17,563 nt of DNA from a bacterium (GTDB lineage: Bacteria; Nitrospinota_A; UBA7883; JACRGQ01). The stretch lies in assembly GCA_021815535.1 (NCBI GenBank), contig JAKAGL010000020.1, positions 1 through 17,563 of the forward strand. The letters are read 5' to 3'. Numbering within the stretch: position 1 is the first letter of the stretch; every line of letters begins with the position of its first letter. The translations under genes and the position numbers were made by a program. This document shows, in pieces, positions 7,012-14,795 of the stretch. Under the pieces are notes generated by a model, which saw nothing but the letters and a program-made list of their open reading frames with translations, made no database searches and was not told where the DNA came from.

Positions 7012-10000
7012 CTACGCGTCCTGCAGTAAACGGCCCACGCGGGGCACCAGATCATTTGCCGCCACCGGTTTGTTCACGAAGTCGTCCGCGCCGATGTGCA
7101 GGCAGTACGACCGTACGTCCATACTATTCGGCGTGACGAACGATTCGTCCGAGGTCATGGCGATGATCGGTATGCGGCGCACCAAGCTGTTGCTCCGCAC
7201 CTGCCGGATGAATTCCAACCCGTCCATCCCCGGCATGTTGATGTCGGTTATGATCAGGTGTGGCGTGACATTTTTGATGATCTCCAGCGCTTCGGCGCCG
7301 TTGGCCGCCTCCAGTATGCCGGGAAAAATGCCGGCGCAGTGCTCCCGGATGGCGGTGCGAACCACTTCCTGGTCGTCCACCACCAGCACCGTGATGTTGA
7401 ACGACGGCGGGAAGATGAGGAAGAAGGTGCATCCCTTGCCGCGCTCGGACTCAACGGTGATATCGCCTCCGTTGGCTTCCATCAGTTCTTTGGCGTGGGC
7501 AAGGCCCAGCCCTGTCCCTTTTTCCCCCGCCGTGCCGCGGCTGGGCGTTTTCATTTCCGCCGTGAAAAGCGACGCCAGCTTTTTCGGCGCGATGCCCGGT
7601 CCATTGTCCTTCACCGCGATGGCGGAAGGCATTTCATCAGGGGTAAAGAGCGTAACGGTATCACCCTTGCCGCAGAATTTGACGGCGTTTGACAGCACGT
7701 TCTTCAGGCACTCGCCGAAAAAATCAGGGTCGGCGTATACCTTCATGTTCATGGAGATATCGTTAACGATGGCGATCTCCTTCTTCGCGGCCATATTTTG
7801 GAAGAAGGCGGTTTGCGCGGCGGCAAAACCGCGGCAATTGATGAACCGTTTCCGGGGGGTGATGGTGCCCGCCTTCAGGCGGGAGAGGTCGAGCAGCCGC
7901 TCGGTCATGGCTAACAGTTCGCGGCTATGGTTGGCCATCTTGCCGATGAAGAGCTGGTCGCCCGGGGATAGGTCGTCGCTTTTGTACAGCGTTTCCAGCC
8001 CCAGCGTCAGGCTTGAGAGCGGCCCCTTCAGGTCGTGCGTCACCAGCGAAACGAATTTGTCTTTCAGTTTCGTGGCGTTCTCGGCCTGTTCCTTGGCTTT
8101 GCGCAGTTCTTTTTCCGCCAGTTTGCGTTCGGTGATGTCGGTTATAAAGCCGTGCCAGAGCATCGACCCGTCCGGTTCCCGTTGCGGAATGGAGTTGCCA
8201 AGCAGCCAAATATCCGGTTCACCGCCGAATTTCAGCCTGAACTCGTGTTTCCACGGCGTCAAATTGCGCGCGGACACTTCGACCGACGCCAGATAGTCCG
8301 CCTTATCGTCCGGATGCACAAAGGCGAACGTTTTAGAGGCGTCCTCGCGTACCTCCGCCGGGTCAAGCCGGTAAATGGCGCGGATGGCGTCGCTGGCGTA
8401 CGGAACGCATGTGCTGCCGTCGGGGCGTTGCCGGTACTGGTATACGATCCCCGGCACCCGGCTGGCGATCTTTTGCAGGCGGTCAAGCGCTTCCTGCTTT
8501 GCCTTTTCCGCTTCTTTCCTTTCCGTAATATCCCGGACGGCGGTTATCATGACCTTCCTCCCGTGATAGGTGATGTCCCTGCCGCGCAATTCAAGGTGTA
8601 TGGGCGAGCCGTCCCTCCGTATCCCCTCCGCTTCGTAGGCATTTTCGTTGCCATCCCTGAAATATTCTTCCATCATTTGCCGGGAGTTCGGGTGTATCAG
8701 AAGCTCCAGGCCATTCTTCCCGATTAATTCGGCGGGTTCATATCCCATCATCCTCGCCGCCTTTTCGTTGAGGTCGATGATGATCCCATCGTCGTGTATC
8801 GTTATCCCTTCGAATGTGGCGTCCGAGAACCGGCGAAAACGCGATTCGCTCTCCTCCAGCAGGGCGGTGCGCTCGGCAACCTTCCGTTCAAGGGTGTTGC
8901 GCGCTTCCTCGGCGATTTTCAGGGCGTGTTGCTCCTGTTCAATGATTTTGTTTTGCGCCGTCTCTTTTTCCTCGCGCAGGATCTTTATCCGGTCGGCAAG
9001 GGCAAGGGAAAGCAGGATGACATCGAACAGAGTGCCGATCTGCATTGAATACGCGGTCACGAACGAATAGGGGAGAACCCCAAAATCCTTCAGAAAGTAA
9101 AGCAGGACGCCGGACAGGTAGACCCACCACGCCGCGACAAAGAAACGGGCCTGCCGCACCCCCGCATTCAGGCTGCGGATGCCGACGTATAGAAGCAGGG
9201 GCGGGAAGAGAATTCCCAAAAGATACGACAGCGGCAATCCCCGCGGATCAACGAATATAGCCAGCCCATTGAGGAACATAACGCCGGAAAAAGCCAGCAA
9301 AAGCCGGTCCATCCGGGGCATCAGCTTCTTTGTGTTCAGGAAAGAGCGGCTGAATAAGATCGCGAAAGTGAAGGCGAATACCCCAAGCTGGGCTCCCACA
9401 TAGGGGGACGCCTCCCAGAGATATTGAAAGACCAGGCCGTTTATCACAAAATAGCAAAGGCCGGCGAATATGATGTACGTGACGTAGAGCAAATATGCGC
9501 TGTCCCTCACGGAAAAATACACGAACAGGTTGTACAGGCACATCACCAGCAGAGCGCCGTAATAAAGGCCGAGCAACAGGGTATCGAGGTTGTTTTTGGC
9601 GATGAAGTTGTTGGTTCCCCACGCGGTGAGGCTGCAATTCGCAATGCCGAACGTTTTGGGCCAGACTTTTATGTACACCGCGGTGGCGCCCGGCGGCGCG
9701 GTCATCGAGAAGGAGGATTTCCGGTAGGCGATATCCCGCCGCGCGAAGGGGGTTTGGCTTCCCCCCTCGTGGATCCTCACTTTGCCGCCTTGTCCAATTT
9801 CATACACCTCGATGTGGTTGAGGAGGGGGTGTTCAGCCTGAAGTATCCAATCCACATCGTTGCTGGCCGGATTGTTTATCGCCAAATGGATCCAGTGCGC
9901 GGCCTGCGACATGCCGAAATCGAGCGTGTCCTTGCCTACCGGCACGAACTGCGATTCATAAGAATCTTTGCGGACATCCGCAAGTGCCAGCTGTTTGGTG

Positions 10001-10143
10001 GGGTCGGCATAATGCTCGGCGTATTTTCCTATGAATATCCCGTTCATCGTTTCCGTGGGGGTAAAAGCATCCAGCGCGCAGGCATTGCGCGCGGGAACGA
10101 GAAGCAGTGCCAGCGCAAAGAGAGAACGCAGGATGTTCGTCAT
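7012..10143 (-). CDS. Hybrid sensor histidine kinase: 7TMR-DISM, two PAS, HisKA/HATPase, receiver
   Basis: 1043 aa. Signal peptide (1-23, cleavage near CALDAF); periplasmic 7TMR-DISMED2-type carbohydrate-binding-like domain (about 33-175); seven-helix 7TMR-DISM membrane domain (about 184-385); coiled coil (386-432); PAS 1 (about 433-545) and PAS 2 (about 555-675), each ending in the DITERK motif; HisKA with phospho-acceptor H703 in VTHDLKGPL; HATPase_c with N-box NVLSNAVKF (815-823), DNGPGI (846-851) and GTGLGL (876-881); receiver domain (917-1043) with D923/D924, phospho-acceptor D967 in ITDINMPGMDG, T997 and K1025. The T-to-K interval in the receiver is 28 residues, about six more than in CheY, because of a SFVTPNSMDV-type insertion. 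Start ATG 10143 is chosen over the frame's earlier start at 10200 because it begins the signal peptide and has AAGGGA upstream; the extra 19 codons read through a repeat. No DNA-binding output domain is present, so the phosphate must go to another protein. Confidence 0.93.
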   Translation of the reverse strand: MTNILRSLFALALLLVPARNACALDAFTPTETMNGIFIGKYAEHYADPTKQLALADVRKDSYESQFVPVGKDTLDFGMSQAAHWIHLAINNPASNDVDWILQAEHPLLNHIEVYEIGQGGKVRIHEGGSQTPFARRDIAYRKSSFSMTAPPGATAVYIKVWPKTFGIANCSLTAWGTNNFIAKNNLDTLLLGLYYGALLVMCLYNLFVYFSVRDSAYLLYVTYIIFAGLCYFVINGLVFQYLWEASPYVGAQLGVFAFTFAILFSRSFLNTKKLMPRMDRLLLAFSGVMFLNGLAIFVDPRGLPLSYLLGILFPPLLLYVGIRSLNAGVRQARFFVAAWWVYLSGVLLYFLKDFGVLPYSFVTAYSMQIGTLFDVILLSLALADRIKILREEKETAQNKIIEQEQHALKIAEEARNTLERKVAERTALLEESESRFRRFSDATFEGITIHDDGIIIDLNEKAARMMGYEPAELIGKNGLELLIHPNSRQMMEEYFRDGNENAYEAEGIRRDGSPIHLELRGRDITYHGRKVMITAVRDITERKEAEKAKQEALDRLQKIASRVPGIVYQYRQRPDGSTCVPYASDAIRAIYRLDPAEVREDASKTFAFVHPDDKADYLASVEVSARNLTPWKHEFRLKFGGEPDIWLLGNSIPQREPDGSMLWHGFITDITERKLAEKELRKAKEQAENATKLKDKFVSLVTHDLKGPLSSLTLGLETLYKSDDLSPGDQLFIGKMANHSRELLAMTERLLDLSRLKAGTITPRKRFINCRGFAAAQTAFFQNMAAKKEIAIVNDISMNMKVYADPDFFGECLKNVLSNAVKFCGKGDTVTLFTPDEMPSAIAVKDNGPGIAPKKLASLFTAEMKTPSRGTAGEKGTGLGLAHAKELMEANGGDITVESERGKGCTFFLIFPPSFNITVLVVDDQEVVRTAIREHCAGIFPGILEAANGAEALEIIKNVTPHLIITDINMPGMDGLEFIRQVRSNSLVRRIPIIAMTSDESFVTPNSMDVRSYCLHIGADDFVNKPVAANDLVPRVGRLLQDA

Positions 10144-10159
10144 GCCGTCCCTTTTCCCG

Positions 10160-10180
10160 TCCCCCTTCTTAAAAGGGGGA
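10160..10180. repeat. Copy 2 of the CCCCCTT/AAGGGGG palindrome
   Basis: TCCCCCTTCT-T-TAAAAGGGGGA: a near-perfect 21-bp palindrome with one mismatched pair. It fills most of the 43-bp gap between the hydrolase stop and the kinase start, and would form a strong hairpin in a transcript covering both. It resembles the element at 3952-3984. Confidence 0.6.
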
Positions 10181-10186
10181 ATGGCC

Positions 10187-11176
10187 TCACTTCGCGGCAT
10201 AGCTGTTTTCGGCCTCGTTCACGAAACCGCCGATGGCCGCCGCCGTCTCCTCCGGCTGGTCGAAATGCGCCATATGGCCGCTCTTTTCCAGCACCGCCAG
10301 GCGCGAACCGGGGATGGCGTCATGGATCTGTTTGCTGAATTTCAACCCGATGATCGGGTCTTTCCTGCCGCCGACGATAAGGGTTGGCACATGGATCCGA
10401 TCCAGTAGTGCGCGGGTATCGAACGGCAGCGCGAGAAACGTTCGATAGGGGGAAAGGTTAACCTGGATGTTCGCCATTACCGCGTCTATCTTTTCTTTGT
10501 TGGCCGTGTAGTCGGCAAAGTAAAAACCGGCCGCTTTCTTGAAATGTTCAGCCGCTTCTTCCGATGTTTTGGATGTTCCTATTTCCATAAAGGCGGGAAG
10601 TGCCTCTTGAAACCACGGCTCTTTCTGAAACCACCCGAGGTTGGCGGATAGGTCGTCCATCCATTCTTTGCCGGTTACCGGCGTGGTGGAAAGCAGTATC
10701 AATCCGTTCAGGTTCTCTTGATGCTTCAACGCGTACACCTGCGCCACCATGCCGCCGTGGCTGTGCCCCAGCAGATAAAAGCGGGCCAGTCCCAGATGTT
10801 GCCGAAGCCCTTCGATGTCGTTGGCGTAGCGCTCGAATGTGTAATCGGCGGCGTTGGGGAGCTGGCCGGACGCGCCGCTTCCCACCGGCTCCATGTAAAC
10901 AAGCGTGAGGCGCTTTTCCAGCGCGGGCATCCGCACGTAATCCCACTTGATTCCCGGCCCGCCGGGGTGGACGATGCAGACCGGCCCCTTGCCGTGAACG
11001 TGATAGCTGACGCTGGCGCCGTTGATGGCCGCCGCATGGGGGCCGGGGGCATGGCGATTTTCCGCCGGAACCGCGCCGAAATGCGCGCAGGAGGTAAAAA
11101 GAATGCCGGCGGCTAGGGTGCCGCCTAAAACGGCGGTGCGCAGCCTATCCACAAAAAACGGAAAAGAAACTCCCAC
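10187..11176 (-). CDS. Lipoprotein alpha/beta hydrolase, proline-iminopeptidase-like (S33)
   Basis: 329 aa. The N-terminus has a hydrophobic segment ending in the lipobox FTSC (C30), so this is likely a membrane-anchored periplasmic lipoprotein. The alpha/beta hydrolase fold follows: oxyanion motif HPGGPG (70-75, like the HGGPG of prolyl aminopeptidases), nucleophile S139 in GHSHGG, acid D273 in VGGRKDP, and H301 in SGHMAHFDQP. A cap domain lies about 165-245. Substrate unknown: the HGGPG-like motif suggests a small peptide or ester, but many S33 relatives are not peptidases. Start is GTG 11176 with GGAGGGG 5 nt upstream; a second GTG eight codons in would give a more typical lipoprotein signal. 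It precedes the hybrid kinase on the same strand by 43 bp and may be cotranscribed with it. Confidence 0.88.
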   Translation of the reverse strand: MGVSFPFFVDRLRTAVLGGTLAAGILFTSCAHFGAVPAENRHAPGPHAAAINGASVSYHVHGKGPVCIVHPGGPGIKWDYVRMPALEKRLTLVYMEPVGSGASGQLPNAADYTFERYANDIEGLRQHLGLARFYLLGHSHGGMVAQVYALKHQENLNGLILLSTTPVTGKEWMDDLSANLGWFQKEPWFQEALPAFMEIGTSKTSEEAAEHFKKAAGFYFADYTANKEKIDAVMANIQVNLSPYRTFLALPFDTRALLDRIHVPTLIVGGRKDPIIGLKFSKQIHDAIPGSRLAVLEKSGHMAHFDQPEETAAAIGGFVNEAENSYAAK

Positions 11177-11322
11177 TTCATCCCCTCCAGGACTATGTCA
11201 AGTTACTTCGCAGTCCATAATATTAAACGGCGTATTTCACTGATATAAGATATAAAAACAGGCAATAGTATAATTTATGTAAATGCGTATAACAATGACC
11301 CCAAAGGGTTAGTGCTATCATC

Positions 11323-11353
11323 GGATGAGTACCTAATTTATTAGATGATCACC
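11323..11353. promoter_or_regulatory. Imperfect 31-bp dyad, candidate operator
   Basis: Centre CTAAT-TT-ATTAG (11333-11344), with flanks that also match as inverted copies: GGATGA on the left and TGATCACC on the right (GG.TGA / TCA.CC). It is about 118 bp upstream of the ileS -35 and about 145 bp upstream of the hydrolase start on the other strand. This looks like a protein-binding site rather than a terminator because there is no GC stem. The binding protein is unknown. Confidence 0.35.
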
Positions 11354-11390
11354 TCTTCTTAGTGGGACGGGGTGTAGGGGCAGTTCTTTT

Positions 11391-11414
11391 ACGGGCAGGT
11401 TTTAAACCTGCCGT
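11391..11414. repeat. Palindrome GGCAGGTTT / AAACCTGCC
   Basis: Nine-bp arms (11394-11402 and 11404-11412) separated by one T, flanked by ACG and GT. The nearby GTGTAGGGGC makes the area look like a degraded copy of a REP-like interspersed palindrome. The loop is too short for a natural hairpin without opening inner pairs. Confidence 0.45.
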
Positions 11415-11470
11415 ACCTCTCGGTTCTTGGCCCCCACGGGCTGATAATTGCCTGTATGTGCCGCAAATTG

Positions 11471-11499
11471 TTGCCGCGCCCCCGCCAGTGGGGTAAACT
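11471..11499 (+). promoter_or_regulatory. ileS promoter placed almost at the start codon
   Basis: -35 TTGCCG (11471-11476), an exact 17-bp spacer, -10 TAAACT (11494-11499). Only 9 nt separate the -10 from the ATG at 11509, so transcription should begin at about 11505-11508. No Shine-Dalgarno sequence precedes the ATG, consistent with a leaderless or near-leaderless mRNA. Confidence 0.55.
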
Positions 11500-11508
11500 T
11501 ACGCTCTT

Positions 11509-14256
11509 ATGGATTACAAAGACACACTCAATCTCCCCAAGACCGATTTTCCCATGAAGGCCGGGCTACAGACGATGGAACCGGACATGCTGTTGAAGTG
11601 GAGCACCCTCTACAGTCAGATCCGCGAGGCCCGCAAAGGGGCCAAAAAATACATCCTGCACGACGGACCCCCGTATGCCAACGGCGACATACACATGGGG
11701 CACGCGCTCAACAAGATACTGAAGGACATCATCGTCAAGGTGAAGACCATGCAAGGGTTCGACGCGCCGTACGTGCCGGGGTGGGATTGCCACGGGCTTC
11801 CCATCGAACACCAAGTCGATAAAAAACTGGGCAAAAAGAAAAGCGAAATCACCCGCGCCGAAAAACGGAAGCTCTGCCGCGAGTACGCCGCCGGATTCAT
11901 CGACCGCCAGCGCGAATCGTTCAAGCGGCTCGGCATTTTGGGCGACTGGGAGAATCCCTACCTCACGATGGATTACCGCTACGAGGCCGACACGGTGCGC
12001 GAATTGGCCAAATTCATGGATAACGGCGCGCTCTATCAGGGGCTGAAGCCCGTTCACTGGTGCACCTCCTGCCAAACGGCGCTGGCCGAGGCGGAGGTGG
12101 AATACGCCGACCACACCAGCCCCTCCGTCTACGTCCGCTTCGTTCTGGAAGAAGGCGAGGCGGCGAAGCTGGGGCTGCAAGGGGAGGCGGCGGTCGTCAT
12201 CTGGACAACCACGCCGTGGACCATCCCAGCCAACCGCGCGGTCTGCCTGCACCCGGCGTTCGATTATTCCGCCATCGCGTTCAACGGCGGCACGCTGCTG
12301 ATGGCGACCGAGCTGGTGGGCAAAGTAGCCCCGGTCATCGGCGTGACCGAAATAGAGGAAGTAAAACGCTTCAAGGGGAGCGAACTGGAAGGGATAAAGA
12401 CCAAGCATCCGCTGTACGGCCACACCTCGCCGGTGATTTTGGGGATGCACGTCACGCTGGATGCCGGCACCGGCGCGGTGCACACCGCCCCCGGCCACGG
12501 GCAGGAGGACTACGCCGTCGGCCAGAAGTACGGGCTGGAGGTTTTCAACCCGGTGCGCGACAACGGGCTGTTCAAGGACGATCTGCCGATTTTTGCCGGG
12601 CGGCGTGTGCCGCAGGTGAACCCCGACGTGATAGAGGAACTGAACGCGCGCGGCATGTTGCTGTTCACCGAGAACATCAACCACTCGTATCCGCACTGTT
12701 GGCGATGCAAAAACCCGGTGATCTTCCGCGCCACCGCGCAGTGGTTCATCGGTATGGAGCACAACGGCCTGCGCGTAAAGGCGCTGGCAGAGATCAACCG
12801 CGTAGAATGGGTGCCGAAGTGGGGCAAGGAGCGAATCTTCGGCATGGTGGAGAACCGCCCCGACTGGTGCATCAGCCGCCAGCGCGCATGGGGTGTGCCG
12901 ATCACCGTTCTCAAATGCCAAAAGTGCGACGAGCCGCTTATCGACGGCGATACGGCTCGGCGCGTGGCGGACGAGGTGGAGCGGCACGGCGCCGGCATCT
13001 GGTTTGAACAGGAGGCCGCGCACTGGGCACAGGGGAAAACCTGCAAAAAGTGCGGCGGCGCAGAGTGGAAAAAGGAAGAGGACATCCTCGATGTCTGGTT
13101 CGATTCGGGCGTCAGCCAGGCCGCCGTTTTGCGCCGTTGGAAAGACCTGCAATGGCCCGGCGATATGTATCTGGAAGGGAGCGACCAGCACCGCGGGTGG
13201 TTCCAAAGTTCATTGCTGGCATCCGTCGGCACCACCGGCACCGCGCCGTACAGCACGGTGCTTACCCACGGCTATGTGGTCGACGCGAAGGGGCGCGCAA
13301 TGTCCAAATCGGTCGGCAACGTCATCGCTCCCGAAGACGTGGTGAAAAACCACGGCGCGGAGATCGTCCGCCTCTGGGTCTCCAGCGAAAACTACATGGA
13401 GGAGATGCGGCTGTCCGACGAGATACTCAAGCGGCTTTCGGAAGCGTACCGGAAGATCCGAAACACCTTCCGCTTCATGCTGGGGAACCTCTCCGATTTC
13501 GACCCGGCAAAGGACCGAGTGCCGTTCGCCGAACTGCCGGAGATCGACCGCTACATCCTCGACCGCGCCGCCGCCCTGCAAAAAACCGTGCTGGCCGCGT
13601 TCGAGCGGTACGAGTATCACGTTTTCTACCACGCCATGCACAACTTCTGCGTTGTCGACCTTTCGGCGTTTTATCTCGACATCGTGAAAGACCGCGCATA
13701 CACGTTTCCGCCCCGCTCGAAGGGGCGCCGCGCCGCCCAAACGGCGATGCATGATCTGACACAGGTGATGCTCCGCATCATGGCGCCGGTTCTCAGCTTC
13801 ACCGCCGATGAAATTTGGGCCGCCATCCCGGGAACACCGGCGGGGAGCAGCATCCACACCCAGCCGTTTTTCAACGTCGAGGGATTGGCCATTTCCCCAG
13901 GGATGCGGCAAAAGTGGGACCGCCTTTGGGAAATTCGCAAGGGGGCGTTGAAAGTTTTGGAAGACAAACGGCGAGACAAAATCATCGGCCATTCGCTCGA
14001 CGCGAAGCTGGAGGTTTTGGCGCCGTTGAAGGAATTGCAACAATTGCGGGAATATGAGGCGGAACTGCCCTCCATTTTCATTGTTTCGCAGGTTTCCTTG
14101 AAGGAAAAGACGGCGGGAGATATTGAAATAACGGTGGTTACGCCTGAAGGCAAAAAGTGCGAGCGTTGTTGGAACACCTTGCCGGATGTCGGAAGCAGTT
14201 CCGCGCATCCCGCCGTCTGCGCCCGATGCGCCGCGCACCTTGCCGAGATGGCCTGA
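11509..14256 (+). CDS. ileS: Isoleucyl-tRNA synthetase
   Basis: Charges tRNA-Ile with isoleucine and edits misactivated valine. 915 aa, the usual length for the bacterial form with a C-terminal zinc finger. The class I HIGH motif is HMGH (62-65) in PPYANGDIHMGHALNKILKD, with WDCHGLPIEH following. The CP1 editing domain is in the middle (WTTTPWTIPANRAV; GTGAVHTAPGHGQEDY). DVWFDSGVS and the KMSKS motif AMSKS (597-601) complete the active site. The anticodon-binding helical domain follows, and a C-terminal zinc knuckle has C884, C887, C904 and C907. An inner pair of CxxC motifs (CQKC, CKKC, about 466-510) is also normal. Start ATG 11509 gives the family N-terminus (DYKDTLNLPKTDFPMKA) but has no ribosome binding site (see promoter). 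The next gene, lspA, follows closely, a common bacterial arrangement. Confidence 0.97.
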   Translation: MDYKDTLNLPKTDFPMKAGLQTMEPDMLLKWSTLYSQIREARKGAKKYILHDGPPYANGDIHMGHALNKILKDIIVKVKTMQGFDAPYVPGWDCHGLPIEHQVDKKLGKKKSEITRAEKRKLCREYAAGFIDRQRESFKRLGILGDWENPYLTMDYRYEADTVRELAKFMDNGALYQGLKPVHWCTSCQTALAEAEVEYADHTSPSVYVRFVLEEGEAAKLGLQGEAAVVIWTTTPWTIPANRAVCLHPAFDYSAIAFNGGTLLMATELVGKVAPVIGVTEIEEVKRFKGSELEGIKTKHPLYGHTSPVILGMHVTLDAGTGAVHTAPGHGQEDYAVGQKYGLEVFNPVRDNGLFKDDLPIFAGRRVPQVNPDVIEELNARGMLLFTENINHSYPHCWRCKNPVIFRATAQWFIGMEHNGLRVKALAEINRVEWVPKWGKERIFGMVENRPDWCISRQRAWGVPITVLKCQKCDEPLIDGDTARRVADEVERHGAGIWFEQEAAHWAQGKTCKKCGGAEWKKEEDILDVWFDSGVSQAAVLRRWKDLQWPGDMYLEGSDQHRGWFQSSLLASVGTTGTAPYSTVLTHGYVVDAKGRAMSKSVGNVIAPEDVVKNHGAEIVRLWVSSENYMEEMRLSDEILKRLSEAYRKIRNTFRFMLGNLSDFDPAKDRVPFAELPEIDRYILDRAAALQKTVLAAFERYEYHVFYHAMHNFCVVDLSAFYLDIVKDRAYTFPPRSKGRRAAQTAMHDLTQVMLRIMAPVLSFTADEIWAAIPGTPAGSSIHTQPFFNVEGLAISPGMRQKWDRLWEIRKGALKVLEDKRRDKIIGHSLDAKLEVLAPLKELQQLREYEAELPSIFIVSQVSLKEKTAGDIEITVVTPEGKKCERCWNTLPDVGSSSAHPAVCARCAAHLAEMA

Positions 14257-14270
14257 AAAATGGCGTTGCC

Positions 14271-14774
14271 GTGTTAGCCGGAATTCTCAAACGGTACATG
14301 CCGCTGGTGACGGGGGCGCTCATCATCGTGGTGCTGGATCAGCTTACGAAATCGATGGTTCGCGAGCATGTCGAGCTTTACCGCATCATCCCCGTAACCG
14401 GGTTTTTCAATATCACCCACATTCAAAATCCCGGCGCGGCTTTTGGATTCATGTCGGGCGTTTCAGTCAAGTGGATCGGCGCATTTTTCATTGCGCTCAC
14501 GCTCTTAGCGTCGGCGGTTTTGATCTATCTCTACCACGAGGCGGAAAAAGAAGGCCTCGCGCTTCGCCTGGCGCTGACGTTGATATTGGGCGGTGCGTTG
14601 GGAAATCTTATCGACCGTGTCACCATCGGCACAGTGACCGACTTTTTGGATTTTTATATCGGTGGCTTCCACTGGTGGGCGTTCAACATCGCCGATAGTT
14701 GCATTACCATTGGCGCCATCGCCGCCATCGCCGTTTCGTTTTTTACTGCCGGAAGATCCGCCGCCGAATCGTAG
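14271..14774 (+). CDS. lspA: Lipoprotein signal peptidase (signal peptidase II)
   Basis: Inner-membrane aspartyl protease that removes signal peptides from lipidated prolipoproteins. Four hydrophobic helices are visible. Conserved blocks are VLDQLTK, NPGAAFGF, GGALGNLIDR, VTDFLDFY and FNIADSCI; D124 and D142 (numbering from the GTG) are the likely catalytic pair. 167 aa from GTG 14271. The alternative ATG 14298 gives 158 aa, but homologous N-termini usually include the LKRY-type residues before it, so GTG is preferred. Neither start has a clear ribosome binding site; the GTG is 14 bp past the ileS stop, so coupling to ileS is likely. The frame is open upstream into ileS, but that part is not LspA-like. 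Likely clients in the window are the hydrolase at 11176 and the LptM-like protein at 16901. Confidence 0.93.
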   Translation: MLAGILKRYMPLVTGALIIVVLDQLTKSMVREHVELYRIIPVTGFFNITHIQNPGAAFGFMSGVSVKWIGAFFIALTLLASAVLIYLYHEAEKEGLALRLALTLILGGALGNLIDRVTIGTVTDFLDFYIGGFHWWAFNIADSCITIGAIAAIAVSFFTAGRSAAES

Positions 14775-14795
14775 CCGTTCTTTAGGTGCCCGGCC

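Larger units (their letters stand above)
11177..11508. other. 332-bp intergenic region between the hydrolase and ileS genes
   Basis: Divergent regulatory region with no supported gene. The part from about 11205 to 11360 is much richer in A+T than the rest of the window. It contains a TATAAT box on the plus strand (11269-11274) without a convincing -35, a long imperfect dyad (11323-11353), a short palindrome (11391-11414) and the ileS promoter (11471-11499). I see no T-box, tRNA or riboswitch. In the frames I checked by eye around 11280-11360 stops come quickly, so a degraded gene is possible but not supported. Confidence 0.5.

Noticed and set aside
6653..8296. 547-codon plus-strand open frame across the kinase and phosphatase region
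   Set aside because: Mirror of the well-supported kinase C-terminus; Ser/Arg-rich translation without domains or ribosome binding site.
11177..11508. T-box or tRNA-like leader before ileS
   Set aside because: No conserved T-box sequence or specifier stem is seen, and the predicted transcript start is next to the ATG.
11566..13206. 546-codon open frame antisense to ileS
   Set aside because: Lies wholly inside ileS, which has complete motifs. The frame is kept open by GC-rich codon bias and its translation shows no recognisable domain.
14157..14270. lspA extended upstream into ileS
   Set aside because: Arg-rich sequence unlike any LspA N-terminus and overlapping the ileS zinc finger codons; open frame is due to base composition.
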